Shown: piece by piece, positions 8,927 through 18,349 of the stretch
Position numbering within the stretch: position 1 is the first letter of the stretch
Layout of the letters: each line of letters begins with the position of its first letter
Source: Planomicrobium sp. Y74
Lineage (GTDB): Bacteria > Bacillota > Bacilli > Bacillales_A > Planococcaceae
Assembly (NCBI RefSeq): GCF_003668635.1
Contig: NZ_RCWH01000005.1
Coordinates: 496,001-560,000 of the forward strand
Length of the DNA stretch: 64,000 nt
Direction of reading: 5' to 3'
Made by a program: the position numbers and the translations under genes
The notes under the pieces: model-generated
What the model was told of the DNA's origin: nothing
Databases searched by the model: none
The model's input: the letters and a program-made list of their open reading frames with translations, nothing else

Positions 8927-9772
8927 ATGGAATTGTCTCTTTCAATTGCGTCATTTCCCTTGGATTCTGAAACGATCCTGGATATGCGGGAACTATTGAA
9001 AATGAGCGATAGAGATTACAGTAAACCTTTATTTGAATCCAGTTGGCATCTGGCTGACGTACCGGGATTCGCTGTTCTTGCCTATACCGAAAACAATGAA
9101 TTGCTCGGCTTTGCTGCCGCAGCAGACCTTATCGGGCTGGATTCATATGAATGGTCAGCATTTGTGCATCCTGACTATAGACGGTTGACCATCGGTTCAG
9201 CACTGGCTGGGGGAGTGGCATACGGATTGCAGCAGCGTCAGGCTGTAGAGGGGCTTGCTGCTTTTATAGAAGAAGAAGGGGCAAAAGATTTTATAGCGAG
9301 CCTGGGTTATCAGCCGGACTTCAAGGAAATCGAACTTGAAGCAGAACCGTTGGCAGAATTTAAATTGCCAGAAGGATTGACCATCATTCCTTACGATGGA
9401 GAAATAGAGAAACTCGAAAATCTGATGATTGCCGCATTCGATGAAGATGTTCTACCGGTTGTCCACTACAATATAGAAAAAAACGATAGAGAAGTTTTCG
9501 TCATGAAACGGGAGGGTGAGCTGGTGGCAAGTGCTTCTCTTATAAAAGAAGAAGACGAAAGTGGACTCTGGCTTACGGCTTTTGCTGTAGATCCGATAGA
9601 GCAGGGAAAGGGATATGGCAAAGCTTTCTTGTTATGGTGCCGTCTTTATGCCATGCAGCAAGGGAAGAAGCGTGCAGTTCTCGAAGTTGAAACTGATAAT
9701 GATGCGCTGACGGTCTACCGGAAATCCGGTTTTAATCCTGTTCATACAATCGAGTATTGGAAAAAGCCATAA
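8927..9772 (+). CDS. Tandem GNAT-domain acetyltransferase
   Basis: A 281-residue protein with two GNAT folds. The N-terminal one (about 1-140) is divergent, with VHPDYRRLTIGSAL in the acetyl-CoA loop position. The C-terminal one (about 150-281) is well formed, with the motif-A stretch VDPIEQGKGYGKAFL and a final YRKSGF. Acetyl transfer to an amine is the expected activity, and the acceptor cannot be told from sequence. The ATG follows AGGTGG at seven nt. It stands alone between two terminators. A second tandem GNAT protein is at 45.0 kb; the two share domain order but little visible sequence. Confidence 0.82.
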   Translation: MELSLSIASFPLDSETILDMRELLKMSDRDYSKPLFESSWHLADVPGFAVLAYTENNELLGFAAAADLIGLDSYEWSAFVHPDYRRLTIGSALAGGVAYGLQQRQAVEGLAAFIEEEGAKDFIASLGYQPDFKEIELEAEPLAEFKLPEGLTIIPYDGEIEKLENLMIAAFDEDVLPVVHYNIEKNDREVFVMKREGELVASASLIKEEDESGLWLTAFAVDPIEQGKGYGKAFLLWCRLYAMQQGKKRAVLEVETDNDALTVYRKSGFNPVHTIEYWKKP

Positions 9773-9774
9773 AA

Positions 9775-9804
9775 AATAAACCACCCAGCTGAGGATGGTT
9801 TATT
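9775..9804. terminator. Bidirectional terminator
   Basis: The inverted repeat AATAAACCA / TGGTTTATT sits between the convergent GNAT and lipoprotein genes. Both flanks are A/T-rich, so it can serve both. Confidence 0.65.
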
Positions 9805-9810
9805 GCACGG

Positions 9811-10317
9811 TCAGTTTCCTGATGCCTGGTATTCTTTATCGGTTCCTTCGGGGTAAGTTACTTCAATCTCAATGGATTCGAAATTAGAGTCTATATTGAA
9901 TACTTCTGTAACTTTGCTGATGACATCTTCTTCTGACATGTCTTCAGTCAACTCAAGTTCAGCCAGTAAAGGCTCGATTTTATCGAACGCCTCGTTGCCG
10001 GCCAGCGTCTCATTTGAAATTTTGTCTTCATACTCAGCTTCTACTTGATCTTTGATTTCTTCGTAGGAGACTGTTAACGCATCATCCTGGTCAGGATAAT
10101 CGACATCAAGTTCAAAATCTGTAAAGCCGAAAACTTCTCCGCCGATATTTTCCTCGGCGAGACCACCTTCAGGGTTGGCATCTTCCACTCCGTCGTTGGT
10201 TTCGGAAGCTTCTTCTGTAACAGGTTCTGTCACTTGTTCGTCGTTGCCGCAGGCACCCAGCAAGAGGATAGAGGAAAAGAGAAATCCTGCTGCAACCGGA
10301 AATTTTTTATTGATCAT
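9811..10317 (-). CDS. Small acidic lipoprotein of unknown function
   Basis: A predicted lipoprotein of 168 residues, starting at MINKKF because an AAGGA site lies about nine nt upstream of that ATG; an in-frame ATG further upstream has no site. The signal peptide ends in the lipobox LLGAC, so the cysteine should be lipidated and the protein held on the outer face of the membrane. The mature part starts with a disordered Glu/Thr/Asp-rich stretch, then a folded region with alternating acidic and hydrophobic residues. YusW-like lipoproteins of Bacillus have this layout and length, but I cannot confirm membership. Nothing nearby indicates a role. Confidence 0.78.
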   Translation of the reverse strand: MINKKFPVAAGFLFSSILLLGACGNDEQVTEPVTEEASETNDGVEDANPEGGLAEENIGGEVFGFTDFELDVDYPDQDDALTVSYEEIKDQVEAEYEDKISNETLAGNEAFDKIEPLLAELELTEDMSEEDVISKVTEVFNIDSNFESIEIEVTYPEGTDKEYQASGN

Positions 10318-10465
10318 TACTCTCATCCTTTCATTTTCCATTTATAGATTGCATTCCCGAATTTCAAAAACATAAGCTTATCATTTCAGCCAAGAATGTT
10401 TTACAGCAGAGGAGTTAACGCAAAAGTCGAGAAGAGGAAAAGCGGAGCATAAAGGGGTTATCTTC

Positions 10466-11320
10466 ATGGACAAATACACTAACGGCCAAAACATTGCAGC
10501 AGCTTCCGAAAAAAATATCAGAACAGATTTTAAGGAGAGCATGACTTACGGTGATTATTTGCACCTGGATCAATTGTTGACGGCACAGGATGGAGTCAGT
10601 GGCCATCATGACGAAACTTTGTTCATCGTTATCCACCAAGTGTCGGAACTGTGGATGAAACTGATACTGCATGAATTGCGCGCAGCCATCCGCAGTATTG
10701 ATGCCGATGATCTTCAACCGGCATTTAAGCAAATGGCCCGTGTGTCAAAAATACAATCCCAGATCATTAATGGGTGGGATGTGCTGGCAACGATGACACC
10801 AGCTGAGTATATGGAATTCCGTGATGATCTCGGAAATGCCAGTGGTTTCCAATCCTATCAATATCGGATGATTGAATTTGCGCTGGGTTATAAGACGAAG
10901 CATGTGCTGAAAATATATGAGAAGGATCCAGTTCTTTTGGAAGAGCTGACTGCGGCTTTTGAAGCGCCAGGCCTTTATGACGCAGCAATAAAGAAACTGG
11001 CACGGAGCGGTTTTACAATTGATAAAGAAGTTTTGGAACGTGACATCACAAAAGTTTATGAGCCACATGACAGCGTAAGGGAAGCCTGGAAAACAATTTA
11101 TCGTGATGTGGATACGCACTGGGAACTGTACCAATTGGCAGAAAAGCTGGTTGATATAGAAGACTGGCTGCAGCAATGGCGTTTCCGCCATATGAAGACC
11201 GTTGAACGCATTATCGGTTTCAGACAAGGAACAGGCGGTTCTTCCGGTGTTCATTATCTGAAAAAGGTGCTGGACCAATATTTTTTCCCGGAACTTTGGG
11301 ATATCAGAACAGAGATTTAG
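10466..11320 (+). CDS. kynA: Tryptophan 2,3-dioxygenase
   Basis: A 284-residue haem enzyme that opens the indole ring of L-tryptophan to N-formylkynurenine, the first step of the kynurenine pathway. Family hallmarks are [13 protein letters not shown] around H57 (the active-site His that contacts the indole nitrogen) and [11 protein letters not shown] with the proximal haem ligand at H242, followed by the flexible loop GTGGSSGV. Length is typical for bacterial TDO. AAAGGGG sits eight nt before the ATG. kynB (formamidase) and kynU (kynureninase), common neighbours, are not in this window; the next gene, 10 nt on, is a glycerophosphodiesterase. Confidence 0.95.
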   Translation: MDKYTNGQNIAAASEKNIRTDFKESMTYGDYLHLDQLLTAQDGVSGHHDETLFIVIHQVSELWMKLILHELRAAIRSIDADDLQPAFKQMARVSKIQSQIINGWDVLATMTPAEYMEFRDDLGNASGFQSYQYRMIEFALGYKTKHVLKIYEKDPVLLEELTAAFEAPGLYDAAIKKLARSGFTIDKEVLERDITKVYEPHDSVREAWKTIYRDVDTHWELYQLAEKLVDIEDWLQQWRFRHMKTVERIIGFRQGTGGSSGVHYLKKVLDQYFFPELWDIRTEI

Positions 11321-11330
11321 GAGGGGCTTT

Positions 11331-12059
11331 ATGAGAATCTATGCACATAGGGGATGTTCGGGAACATATCCTGAAAATACATTAGCAGCTTTTAAAGCGG
11401 CAGCAGAGTTGCCGATAACGGGGGTGGAAATTGATGTTCACCTCACAAAAGACAGAGAAATTGTAGTGATCCATGATGAAAAGGTCAACCGGACTACAGA
11501 CGGGAAAGGGTACATTAAAGATATGACCTTGAGTGAAGTGAGGAAACTGGATGCTGGTTCATGGTTTTCGGATGAATTTGCGAGCGAAAAAATTCCCACT
11601 CTGGATGAAGTTTTCGATATCTTTCAGGATACGAATCACCGTTTGAATATCGAATTGAAAACGGATGTTTTCCCATACGAGGGACTTGTAGGGAAAGTTC
11701 TTGAAGCTGCAGAAAAACGGGGATTCCTGCATCGGATCCTGATTTCTTCGTTTAACCACGAAGATATTCAGACAGTCAGCCGCAAAAAAACGGTTGAATC
11801 CGCAATCCTTACTTTGGATATTTACGTTGATGTCTATGATTATGCCCGGGTTGTCGGCACCAATCGCATCCATATGTCCTTGCCCGGCGCCTTTCGCCGG
11901 ATGGCTACAGATGCGCTGCGCAAAGGTGCGATTGTTTATGTATATACAGTCAACGAAATCAAGTATGCCCAGCAATTGCAGCAAATCGGCATTCACGGCA
12001 TATTTACCGATTTCCCTGAATTGATGCTGGCGCAATTGGAAAGTCCCGTGAATCAATAG
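11331..12059 (+). CDS. Glycerophosphodiester phosphodiesterase
   Basis: A 242-residue GDPD-family TIM barrel that hydrolyses glycerophosphodiesters to sn-glycerol 3-phosphate and an alcohol. Catalytic features are visible: HRG at 6-8 with PENT, the metal ligands E33 and D35 in EIDVH, and H48 in VIHDEKVNRTTDG. There is no signal peptide, so it is a cytoplasmic UgpQ-type enzyme, unlike secreted GlpQ. AGGAGG precedes the ATG by about seven nt. It starts 10 nt after kynA, so the two are probably co-transcribed although no metabolic link is obvious. Confidence 0.92.
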   Translation: MRIYAHRGCSGTYPENTLAAFKAAAELPITGVEIDVHLTKDREIVVIHDEKVNRTTDGKGYIKDMTLSEVRKLDAGSWFSDEFASEKIPTLDEVFDIFQDTNHRLNIELKTDVFPYEGLVGKVLEAAEKRGFLHRILISSFNHEDIQTVSRKKTVESAILTLDIYVDVYDYARVVGTNRIHMSLPGAFRRMATDALRKGAIVYVYTVNEIKYAQQLQQIGIHGIFTDFPELMLAQLESPVNQ

Positions 12060-12099
12060 AAACTGATAGAAGAATGTAAACCGATATTGCGCAAAACAG

Positions 12100-12660
12100 C
12101 TTCGAAGACATTAGCCGACGCTTGCGAGGTTAATGTCTTTACGTCGAAGTGCAAAGCACTGCAGGAGCACAAGGTTTTCGAAGCGGATGAGGAGGCTTAG
12201 GCCGCTCCCCGCGGAAAGCGTCCATCTGAAACGTAATGATTATAGAAGTTGTATGTTTCTAGAAAGTTCGAAAAGACGCCGGCGGGATGCCGACGTCTCT
12301 TTTTTTGTCCAGACTCCGGCGACCCAACTCTTCGAGTCATAATCCTGCTCATGTCTAGACTCCAACGGCCAACCCCTCGGACTTAAGCTGCTCTTCCTGT
12401 GCGGCAAAGAACGCCGCTTCGAAAGCTCATCAAAAACCAAATGCTCCTGTCTCTGCATCGCTATCGCTAGCTTCGAGACATAAAAGTAAGTTGCAGCGCT
12501 TTGCGCTTCGTCGCAAAGAGATATCCCAAATTACATTTGGTCTATCTCTTGCCTGTCGGAGCTGAACGGCCGTTTCCGCTTTTCAAGTCTGCGTGGCCAA
12601 GGCCACTACTCTGATCTGTCTTATGCTTTTCAGAGCTGAACGGGTGCCGTCGCTTTTCTA
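12100..12660. repeat. Composite dispersed-repeat block between ugpQ-like gene and DUF2804 gene
   Basis: About 600 nt without a supported gene. It starts with an inverted repeat (AAGACATTA 12105-12113, TAATGTCTT 12131-12139) and a GAGGAGGCTTAGGCCGC / GCGGAAAGCGTC segment of a type widespread in Bacillales intergenic DNA. After a terminator-like hairpin at 12274 come modules of the mosaic family: GTCCAGACTCCGGCG, a hairpin GCGGC-AAAGAAC-GCCGC (12401-12417), the GCATCGCTATCGCTAGC module, and a hairpin with arms AAGAGATA / TATCTCTT enclosing CCAAAT / ATTTGG near 12518-12552. It ends with GCCGTCGCTTTTC at the next stop codon. The hairpin arms differ from other copies by paired changes. Confidence 0.8.
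12274..12306 (+). terminator. Terminator-like hairpin inside the repeat block
   Basis: AGACG-C-CGGC pairs with GCCG-A-CGTCT around a GGGAT loop and is followed by seven Ts. It is the first convincing terminator after the kynA operon, 215 nt past its last stop. Confidence 0.7.
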
Positions 12661-13680
12661 TTACCACTTTGCATAATGCTCTTCAATGGAGCCGAGCAAT
12701 TGGCTGATTTTTAACTTTCTGCCGTCTTCATAACGCACATACCCGTTATAATAACCGAATAGCTGATGGACTTCGGATTTCACCAGTTTCATATCACTCT
12801 TGGAAACACGCTCGAAAAAGGGCGTGAACTCCAATTTGACATCATCAGAAAACTTGGTGCTAATCTGCCAGGGCGCTTTATAATCCGTATCGTCATAATG
12901 GAACAGAACGTCTTCGTGTATTTTATGCATTTTTCCGTTTACGAAAAATGCATTTTCAGTCATTCCGGTGCCGTCAGTCCATTTGCCGCCGAAATTCAAC
13001 CCCAGGGTTTTGCCAAGTGAGCGCTGGGAAGCCATGGCCCAATTCCATGAAGACTCCCGAGGCCAGACGCCTCTGCCCGTATCCAGAACGGCAAAACTTT
13101 CAACTGGTTCGAAATTATATTGATGGGCACCGACTTTCACGGTTCCGGTTGTCGGCAGGCACAGATGCTTGCCTGTAAACTGGAAAGTTTGCCGGTTCCA
13201 GGGAATCACCACGTTCAAAGACTCGTGGTTGTTGGGATAGCTGATGTTCAAGTCGACATTCAATTTTTCACCATCAAAGTCATCAATTTGAACAGTGATG
13301 TTGGTTGAATCCTGATTATAAAGAAATTCGATTTTCATGTCCGGATGCTCAAATTTACAAGTATCAAGAGAGTCATCTGCGATGACACGGTTTCTGGAAA
13401 AGGGCATAACTACGGTTTTTTCATAAAAACGTTGAGTTTCGTAATTCAGGAAATAGACAAAACAGACCGTTGCGTAATCCAAATGGCTGATGGTAGCGGA
13501 AAACATGATCTCTTCTCCAAAAACACACCAGTAATTCCACTTTTTCTTGCGCATGAAATTGCCTTTAAGGTTGCTGATGATTAGAGGCTTGCGCGCAAAT
13601 CCAATCGCTTCAGGATTTAACTGGCCTTTTGCGTCGCATAGTTCTACGGTATTAAAAATCTCTCGTTCAACATGCTGCAT
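12661..13680 (-). CDS. DUF2804 family protein
   Basis: A 339-residue protein of the DUF2804 family, whose function is unknown. The family hallmark is visible as DTGRGVWPRESSWNWA (canonical form DWGRGVWPY...WNWA) together with LGLNFGGKWTDGTG and a beta-rich body. Start ATG 13680 is favoured over a GTG three codons upstream, because the GGTGG site lies 5-7 nt before the ATG. There are no signal peptide or membrane helices. The gene is transcribed away from the DegV gene and runs into the repeat block with no clear terminator of its own. Confidence 0.85.
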   Translation of the reverse strand: MQHVEREIFNTVELCDAKGQLNPEAIGFARKPLIISNLKGNFMRKKKWNYWCVFGEEIMFSATISHLDYATVCFVYFLNYETQRFYEKTVVMPFSRNRVIADDSLDTCKFEHPDMKIEFLYNQDSTNITVQIDDFDGEKLNVDLNISYPNNHESLNVVIPWNRQTFQFTGKHLCLPTTGTVKVGAHQYNFEPVESFAVLDTGRGVWPRESSWNWAMASQRSLGKTLGLNFGGKWTDGTGMTENAFFVNGKMHKIHEDVLFHYDDTDYKAPWQISTKFSDDVKLEFTPFFERVSKSDMKLVKSEVHQLFGYYNGYVRYEDGRKLKISQLLGSIEEHYAKW

Positions 13681-13762
13681 AAACTCCACCTCACCGTCAT
13701 TCTGCTTTTATTGTAGCAGAAGAAACAGTGGATATCTTCTATGACCTCTGTGAAAATTCTGA

Positions 13763-14617
13763 TTATTGAGGGCTTTTCCTCCACATTAATGCCAAGGTGC
13801 CTTCGCCTGCATGGACTGCCAGGGATGAACTTAAATCTCCGACAATAATCTGGGCTTCGGGGATCACTTTTAAAACTTCGCGCTTTAAATTCTCAGCTTC
13901 ATCGTGTGAGTTGCCGTGCATGATCTGGAATGTGTCGACACCGAGTTCCTTGTTATCTTTAACCGCGTGGTCAATCAGGTATTTTACGGCTTTTTTATGG
14001 GAACGTACTTTATCAATCGGTTTTAATTCGCCTTCCGGGCTAATCTGGACGATTGGCTTAACTTGCAGAAGACTTCCGATATAGTACTGGGCACCGCTCA
14101 TCCGGCCGCCTTTGTATAATTGCGTCAGATTGCCGATCAGAATATAATTGCGGAAATCAGCAGTTTCTTTCTCTAGTTTCTGTGCAATCTGTTCAGCGCC
14201 GTGCCCTTCTTTTTCAAGTTCCATGCCACGTTCCAGCAGGCCCGATAGACCATATGACAAGGCAAGGGAATCGACTGCATAGACTTTAAAGCCTGACATG
14301 TCAGCTCCTGCAGTAGAAGAAGCAATTGTTCCGCTCAATTTTGCAGAAGCGTGGACAGCGATGGCGCATTCATATTCTTCTTTCAGCTTGTCGTACAGTT
14401 CAGCGAATTTCCCGGCAGATGGCTGGGAAGTCTTCGGGAATTCCGGAGCCGCTTTAATGCGCTCATACAGTTGAGCTTGTGTAAGATCCACTCCGTCAAT
14501 AAATTCTTCAGAGCCGAAATGTATATTAAGCGGCACAATATAGACGTCTGGATGCGCTTTCATTTCTTCTGTTACATAGCCAGTAGTATCCATCACCCAT
14601 GCAATTGGTTTTTTCAT
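13763..14617 (-). CDS. DegV family fatty-acid-binding protein
   Basis: A 284-residue DegV/FakB-type protein. These proteins hold a fatty acid in a two-domain pocket, and FakB members present it to FakA kinase for phospholipid synthesis. The start MKKPIAWVMDTTGYV matches the family N-terminus (usually SDS/DST in place of DTT). Other supports are KTSQPSAGKF near 62-71, the central SGTIASS loop and the late MHGNSHDEAE. The gene is followed in the same direction by the DUF2804 gene, and its upstream neighbour is PlsY, which also feeds acyl groups into phospholipid. A fatty-acid role is inferred from family. Confidence 0.9.
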   Translation of the reverse strand: MKKPIAWVMDTTGYVTEEMKAHPDVYIVPLNIHFGSEEFIDGVDLTQAQLYERIKAAPEFPKTSQPSAGKFAELYDKLKEEYECAIAVHASAKLSGTIASSTAGADMSGFKVYAVDSLALSYGLSGLLERGMELEKEGHGAEQIAQKLEKETADFRNYILIGNLTQLYKGGRMSGAQYYIGSLLQVKPIVQISPEGELKPIDKVRSHKKAVKYLIDHAVKDNKELGVDTFQIMHGNSHDEAENLKREVLKVIPEAQIIVGDLSSSLAVHAGEGTLALMWRKSPQ

Positions 14618-14726
14618 AACTCAACATCCCATCCTTTAATTTTTTGAATAATAAAACTATAACACGAATAATATTATGCGGATAGAGCAGGGGGTTATGA
14701 AATTCCGTTTGGCTGCCAATCCTATG

Positions 14727-15293
14727 TTACGTGTTGCCGAACCGTCTGATATAAGACTCTTCAATATCGAAACGGTGTTTGTAGACAATAATAATAATTG
14801 CCAAAACCAGGGGCCATACAACCGGAATGACGTGAAGAATAGCAGCCAATACGATAAATGCAGTAAAGGCGCTCAGCATACATAAAGTGGCGCTTTTGAA
14901 AAATGGATAAAATGCGATGAGCATCACGAACATCGCCAGAAAAAGTTCAGGCGTCAAAAAGAATGTCACACCGAGAAAAACAGAGATGCCCTTCCCGCCG
15001 CGGCCGCGGAGCCAAAAAGGGAACAGATGCCCGAGCACTGCCAAAAGTCCGGCGACGGCAACCGCCCATAACGGAAAGTTGAAATAAAAACCTGCAAAGA
15101 CCACCAGTGCCCCTTTGCCCGCATCACCCAGGAATGTCAGCAGAAAAGCGCTCTTGCCAATAACAGCACCAGCATTACGGGCGCCAAGATTGCCGCTGCG
15201 CTCTTTGCTGAGGTCGACCCCTTTCCATTTGCCGATGAACCAGGCGGTCATCAGGGTACCGATCAAGTAAGAAAATAAAAAGTAAAATAGCAT
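14727..15293 (-). CDS. plsY: Glycerol-3-phosphate acyltransferase, PlsY family
   Basis: A 188-residue integral membrane protein with about five helices. PlsY moves the acyl group of acyl-phosphate to glycerol 3-phosphate, giving lysophosphatidate. Three conserved cytoplasmic motifs are present: SGNLGARNAG (about 33-42; the usual form is SGNxGATN), GDAGKG, and GHLFPFWLRGRGGKG. The Arg in place of Thr in the first motif suggests a second, divergent PlsY copy, so the housekeeping plsY may lie elsewhere. It sits upstream of the DegV gene on the same strand. Family membership is secure; being the main enzyme is not. Confidence 0.85.
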   Translation of the reverse strand: MLFYFLFSYLIGTLMTAWFIGKWKGVDLSKERSGNLGARNAGAVIGKSAFLLTFLGDAGKGALVVFAGFYFNFPLWAVAVAGLLAVLGHLFPFWLRGRGGKGISVFLGVTFFLTPELFLAMFVMLIAFYPFFKSATLCMLSAFTAFIVLAAILHVIPVVWPLVLAIIIIVYKHRFDIEESYIRRFGNT

Positions 15294-15371
15294 ATAACGG
15301 CCTCCGTTGAAAAGATCTAATGTCTATAAGTAAAGCAGTTTTTTCTCAGGAAGGAAACCGTACGATAAAAA

Positions 15372-15400
15372 AACCTTCCTGCCGCTTTGGCAGGAAGGTT
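15372..15400 (-). terminator. Terminator of the M20 dipeptidase gene
   Basis: A 12-bp perfect stem (AACCTTCCTGCC / GGCAGGAAGGTT) is followed on the minus strand by a run of seven Ts. It lies 11 nt past the stop. Confidence 0.92.
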
Positions 15401-15410
15401 GAAAATCGTC

Positions 15411-16787
15411 TTACTTCAGCGCGGAAGCCTCAAACAGGTAATCGCAGATGACACGAAGCCCTTTATCGAAGTTCTCAAGATGGAAGTGCTCGTTTGGTGC
15501 ATGGAAGTTCTCGGAAGCAAGGCCGAATCCCATAAGAACGACAGGAAGCTCGAGGATTTCATCGAAGGCTGCCACAATCGGAATCGAGCCGCCCATGCGT
15601 GTAAAAGCTGTCGGTACGCCGTAGACTTTCTCATATGAACGGCCAGCTGCCTGGATTGCCGGGTGATCGAATGGCGTCAGGAATGGTTTTCCTTTATCGA
15701 ATTCTGTAATTTCAACAGAAACGCCAGCCGGTTTATGCGACTCGACATGAGCTTTCAGTTTGGTGACAATGTCGTCCGGATTCTGGTCAGGAACCAGGCG
15801 GCATGTTATTTTACTGCTTGCTTCTGCAGGAAGCACTGTTTTGATGCCTTCACCGGAGAAGCCGCCGGTAATGCCGTTGACTTCAAGAGTCGGACGGATC
15901 CATGTGCGTTCAACAAATGAGTAACCTGTTTCACCGAAATCTTCTGTGATGCCAAGTTCTTTCTTTTCATTTTCAAGATCAAACTCGAGTGATGCAAATT
16001 CAGCGCGTTCCTTATCGGAAACAGGCAGAACGTCATCATAGAATCCTTCCACTTGGATGACACCTTCTTTGTCACGGAAGCTTTCAAGGATTTCAACTAT
16101 GGCGTGCAACGGATTTTGCACAGCTCCGCCGTAAAGACCGGAATGCAGATCGCCTTTTGGACCCTTCACATCAATCTGGATGCCTGCAAGACCGCGGAGG
16201 CCATAACAAACTGCCGGACGCCCAGGTCCTTGCATGCCTGTATCGGAAATGACGATCAAATCAGCTTCGAGAGCCTCTTTATTTTTTTCTACATAAGCGG
16301 GGAGGCTCGGGCTGCCGATTTCCTCTTCGCCTTCAATGATGAATTTCATATTGACCGGGAGTTCGCCGTTCAGCTGCAATAGGGCTTCGGCCGATTTTAT
16401 ATGCATGAAAGTCTGGCCTTTATCATCGCTTGCACCACGTGCGTATAATTTATTATCGCGCACCTGCGGGTCAAAAGGAGGCGATTCCCACAAGTGAAGA
16501 GGGTCGACAGGCTGAACGTCATAATGGCCATAAACCAATACAGTTGGTTTGCCTTCGGCATGCAGCCAGTCGGCATAAACAAGGGGATGGCCTCCGGTTT
16601 CATCGATTTTGACATTCTCCAGTCCCGCTTTTTCGAAAGCATTGACCAGCCATTCGGCGGCTGTCAGCATATCTTCTTTATGTTCTGATAACGAGCTGAC
16701 GGAGGGAATACGGAGGAAAGACTCCAATTCTTCCAAATGATCTCCGCGGCGTTGCTGAAAATAACGTTCAATTTGCTTTGCATCCAT
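15411..16787 (-). CDS. M20 family dipeptidase / metallopeptidase
   Basis: A 458-residue dizinc hydrolase of the M20/M25/M40 group, with a catalytic domain split by a dimerisation domain. Metal-binding and catalytic motifs are YGHYDVQPVDP, GASDDKG, EGEEEIGS (catalytic and bridging glutamates) and a late FGLASENFHAPNEH. The size and dipeptidase-type HYDVQP motif match the unnamed M20 dipeptidases of Bacillales that split small peptides in the cytosol. AGAGG lies nine nt before the ATG. It has its own terminator and divergent neighbour, so it is probably monocistronic. Confidence 0.92.
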   Translation of the reverse strand: MDAKQIERYFQQRRGDHLEELESFLRIPSVSSLSEHKEDMLTAAEWLVNAFEKAGLENVKIDETGGHPLVYADWLHAEGKPTVLVYGHYDVQPVDPLHLWESPPFDPQVRDNKLYARGASDDKGQTFMHIKSAEALLQLNGELPVNMKFIIEGEEEIGSPSLPAYVEKNKEALEADLIVISDTGMQGPGRPAVCYGLRGLAGIQIDVKGPKGDLHSGLYGGAVQNPLHAIVEILESFRDKEGVIQVEGFYDDVLPVSDKERAEFASLEFDLENEKKELGITEDFGETGYSFVERTWIRPTLEVNGITGGFSGEGIKTVLPAEASSKITCRLVPDQNPDDIVTKLKAHVESHKPAGVSVEITEFDKGKPFLTPFDHPAIQAAGRSYEKVYGVPTAFTRMGGSIPIVAAFDEILELPVVLMGFGLASENFHAPNEHFHLENFDKGLRVICDYLFEASALK

Positions 16788-16852
16788 TCTGAAAACCTCT
16801 TTTCTTTAAGTTTTTACAATGGAAAAAGTATACCATAACGAAGTTCTACTTT

Positions 16853-16882
16853 TCGACAGAAGGAAAATCGCTGTGATATAAT
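16853..16882 (+). promoter_or_regulatory. Probable sigma-A promoter for the CNNM/CorC gene
   Basis: A TCGACA -35 box (16853-16858) and a perfect TATAAT -10 box (16877-16882) are 18 bp apart, 58 nt before the start codon. Confidence 0.6.
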
Positions 16883-16940
16883 TGTACTTACGGAAGTAGC
16901 ACGTAAAAATTTTGTGTTTTAGACACTGGAGGAAAAAATT

Positions 16941-18182
16941 TTGTTTATAGCGTTAGTATTATTTTTAATGATGTCGTTCTTCTTATCGGGAAGCGAAACG
17001 GCATTGACTGCGGTTAATAGGATGAAGGTCCATCTTCGCGCTGAGCAGGGGGATGTAAAGGCACAGAACCTGCAGAAATTGATCGCGAAGCCGGACCGGA
17101 TGATCACTACTATATTAATCGGAAATAATATTGCTAATATCATGCTGCCGACCCTCGTCACCATGATTGCAATTGACAGAGGGTGGGAAGTCGGGCTTGC
17201 TACGGCAATTTTGACTTTGATCTTAATTATATTCGGTGAAGTTCTGCCGAAAACAATTGCAGCGACTTTTGCCGATAAAGTTGCTTACGTTGTGGCTCCG
17301 GTAATCAGGGTGCTTGTCTTTTTGTTCAAGCCGCTTACCTGGTTGCTTGCGCAGTTCACCAATATCTTTATTCGCATCATTTCAAAAGGCAGTGTCAAGG
17401 AAGCGACGATGACAAAGGAAGAATTGCGCACGATGGTCGATATTGCTTCAACTGAAGGAACTTTCGAAGAAGATGAATCTGAACGGATCAAGGGAGTTCT
17501 CGATTTCCCGCATAAAGACGTTTCAGATGTAATGTCCACTCACCGTACGGATATCGTCGGTATTTCAATCGAATCAACCTATGAAGAAGTCCGCGATTTG
17601 ATCTTGGATTCTTCTTATACACGTTATCCGATCTATGAAGAAAGCATGGATAACGTGGTTGGTCTGTTCTATTCGAAAAAATTAATCGAATGGTCCATGA
17701 ACCCGAATTTGACCCTACAGGAATTGATGGATGATAATCCGCTATTCGTAGTCCAGTCAGTCAGCGTTGAAAAAGTCTTTAAAATGATGATGGCCAAGAA
17801 AAAACACATGGCTGTTATTTTGGACGAATACGGCGGGACACTGGGAATCGTTACGCATGAAGATATCATCGAAGAAATGATCGGCCAGGACATCGAAGAT
17901 GAAACGGACGAGGAAGATGATGAACTGGTATTTGTAATGACCGACACGACCTTGTCTTGCCATGGACGTCTTGAAATTGAAGATGTTAATGAGATGTTTG
18001 AAGTGGAAGTTCCGAACGACCACGACACCATTGCCGGATTTGTCATGCAGCAGCTTGGCCACGTCCCGGATGAAGGTGAGCAGTTCACATATGAAAATCT
18101 TCATGTTGAAGTAAACGAAATGGACCGCAACCGCATTGTGCGCTTGACCATAACCAAAAAAGATGAAGAAGTATTCGCGTAA
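16941..18182 (+). CDS. CNNM/CorC family membrane transporter (DUF21-CBS-CorC_HlyC)
   Basis: A 413-residue membrane protein often annotated as hemolysin. Family members handle Mg2+ (or Co2+) efflux. A DUF21 membrane domain with three to four helices (about 1-150; SGSETALTAVNR, GNNIANIMLPT and FGEVLPKTIA) is followed by two CBS domains (about 195-320, including ILDEYGGTLGIVTHEDIIEEMIG) and a CorC_HlyC domain (about 335-410, HDTIAGFVMQQLGHVP). The start is TTG, with GGAGG eight nt upstream. An acidic linker (EDETDEEDDE) joins the CBS and C-terminal parts. A promoter and a terminator flank it, so it is likely single-gene. Confidence 0.92.
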   Translation: MFIALVLFLMMSFFLSGSETALTAVNRMKVHLRAEQGDVKAQNLQKLIAKPDRMITTILIGNNIANIMLPTLVTMIAIDRGWEVGLATAILTLILIIFGEVLPKTIAATFADKVAYVVAPVIRVLVFLFKPLTWLLAQFTNIFIRIISKGSVKEATMTKEELRTMVDIASTEGTFEEDESERIKGVLDFPHKDVSDVMSTHRTDIVGISIESTYEEVRDLILDSSYTRYPIYEESMDNVVGLFYSKKLIEWSMNPNLTLQELMDDNPLFVVQSVSVEKVFKMMMAKKKHMAVILDEYGGTLGIVTHEDIIEEMIGQDIEDETDEEDDELVFVMTDTTLSCHGRLEIEDVNEMFEVEVPNDHDTIAGFVMQQLGHVPDEGEQFTYENLHVEVNEMDRNRIVRLTITKKDEEVFA

Positions 18183-18208
18183 AACCTGCCATTTGGTGGG
18201 TTTTTTTG
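18182..18208 (+). terminator. Terminator of the CNNM/CorC gene
   Basis: AAACCTGCC pairs with GGTGGGTTT (two G-T pairs) around ATTT and is followed by Ts, directly after the stop codon. Confidence 0.7.
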
Positions 18209-18349
18209 TTTTGCTTTAAATGTGAGCGGCCGCTCCCGCCTTTCCTTTCATTACAACAATGTAAGGCAAATGAAAGCGGAAGCGATAGAGTGAAAGGTTC
18301 TTTTCCGGCACAATAAGGTCAATAAGAAAAACGGACGGAGGAACAATTC

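Noticed and set aside
12133-12458. Small open frames in the 12-kb repeat block
   Set aside because: They follow repeat modules also found elsewhere in other frames, so coding is unlikely.
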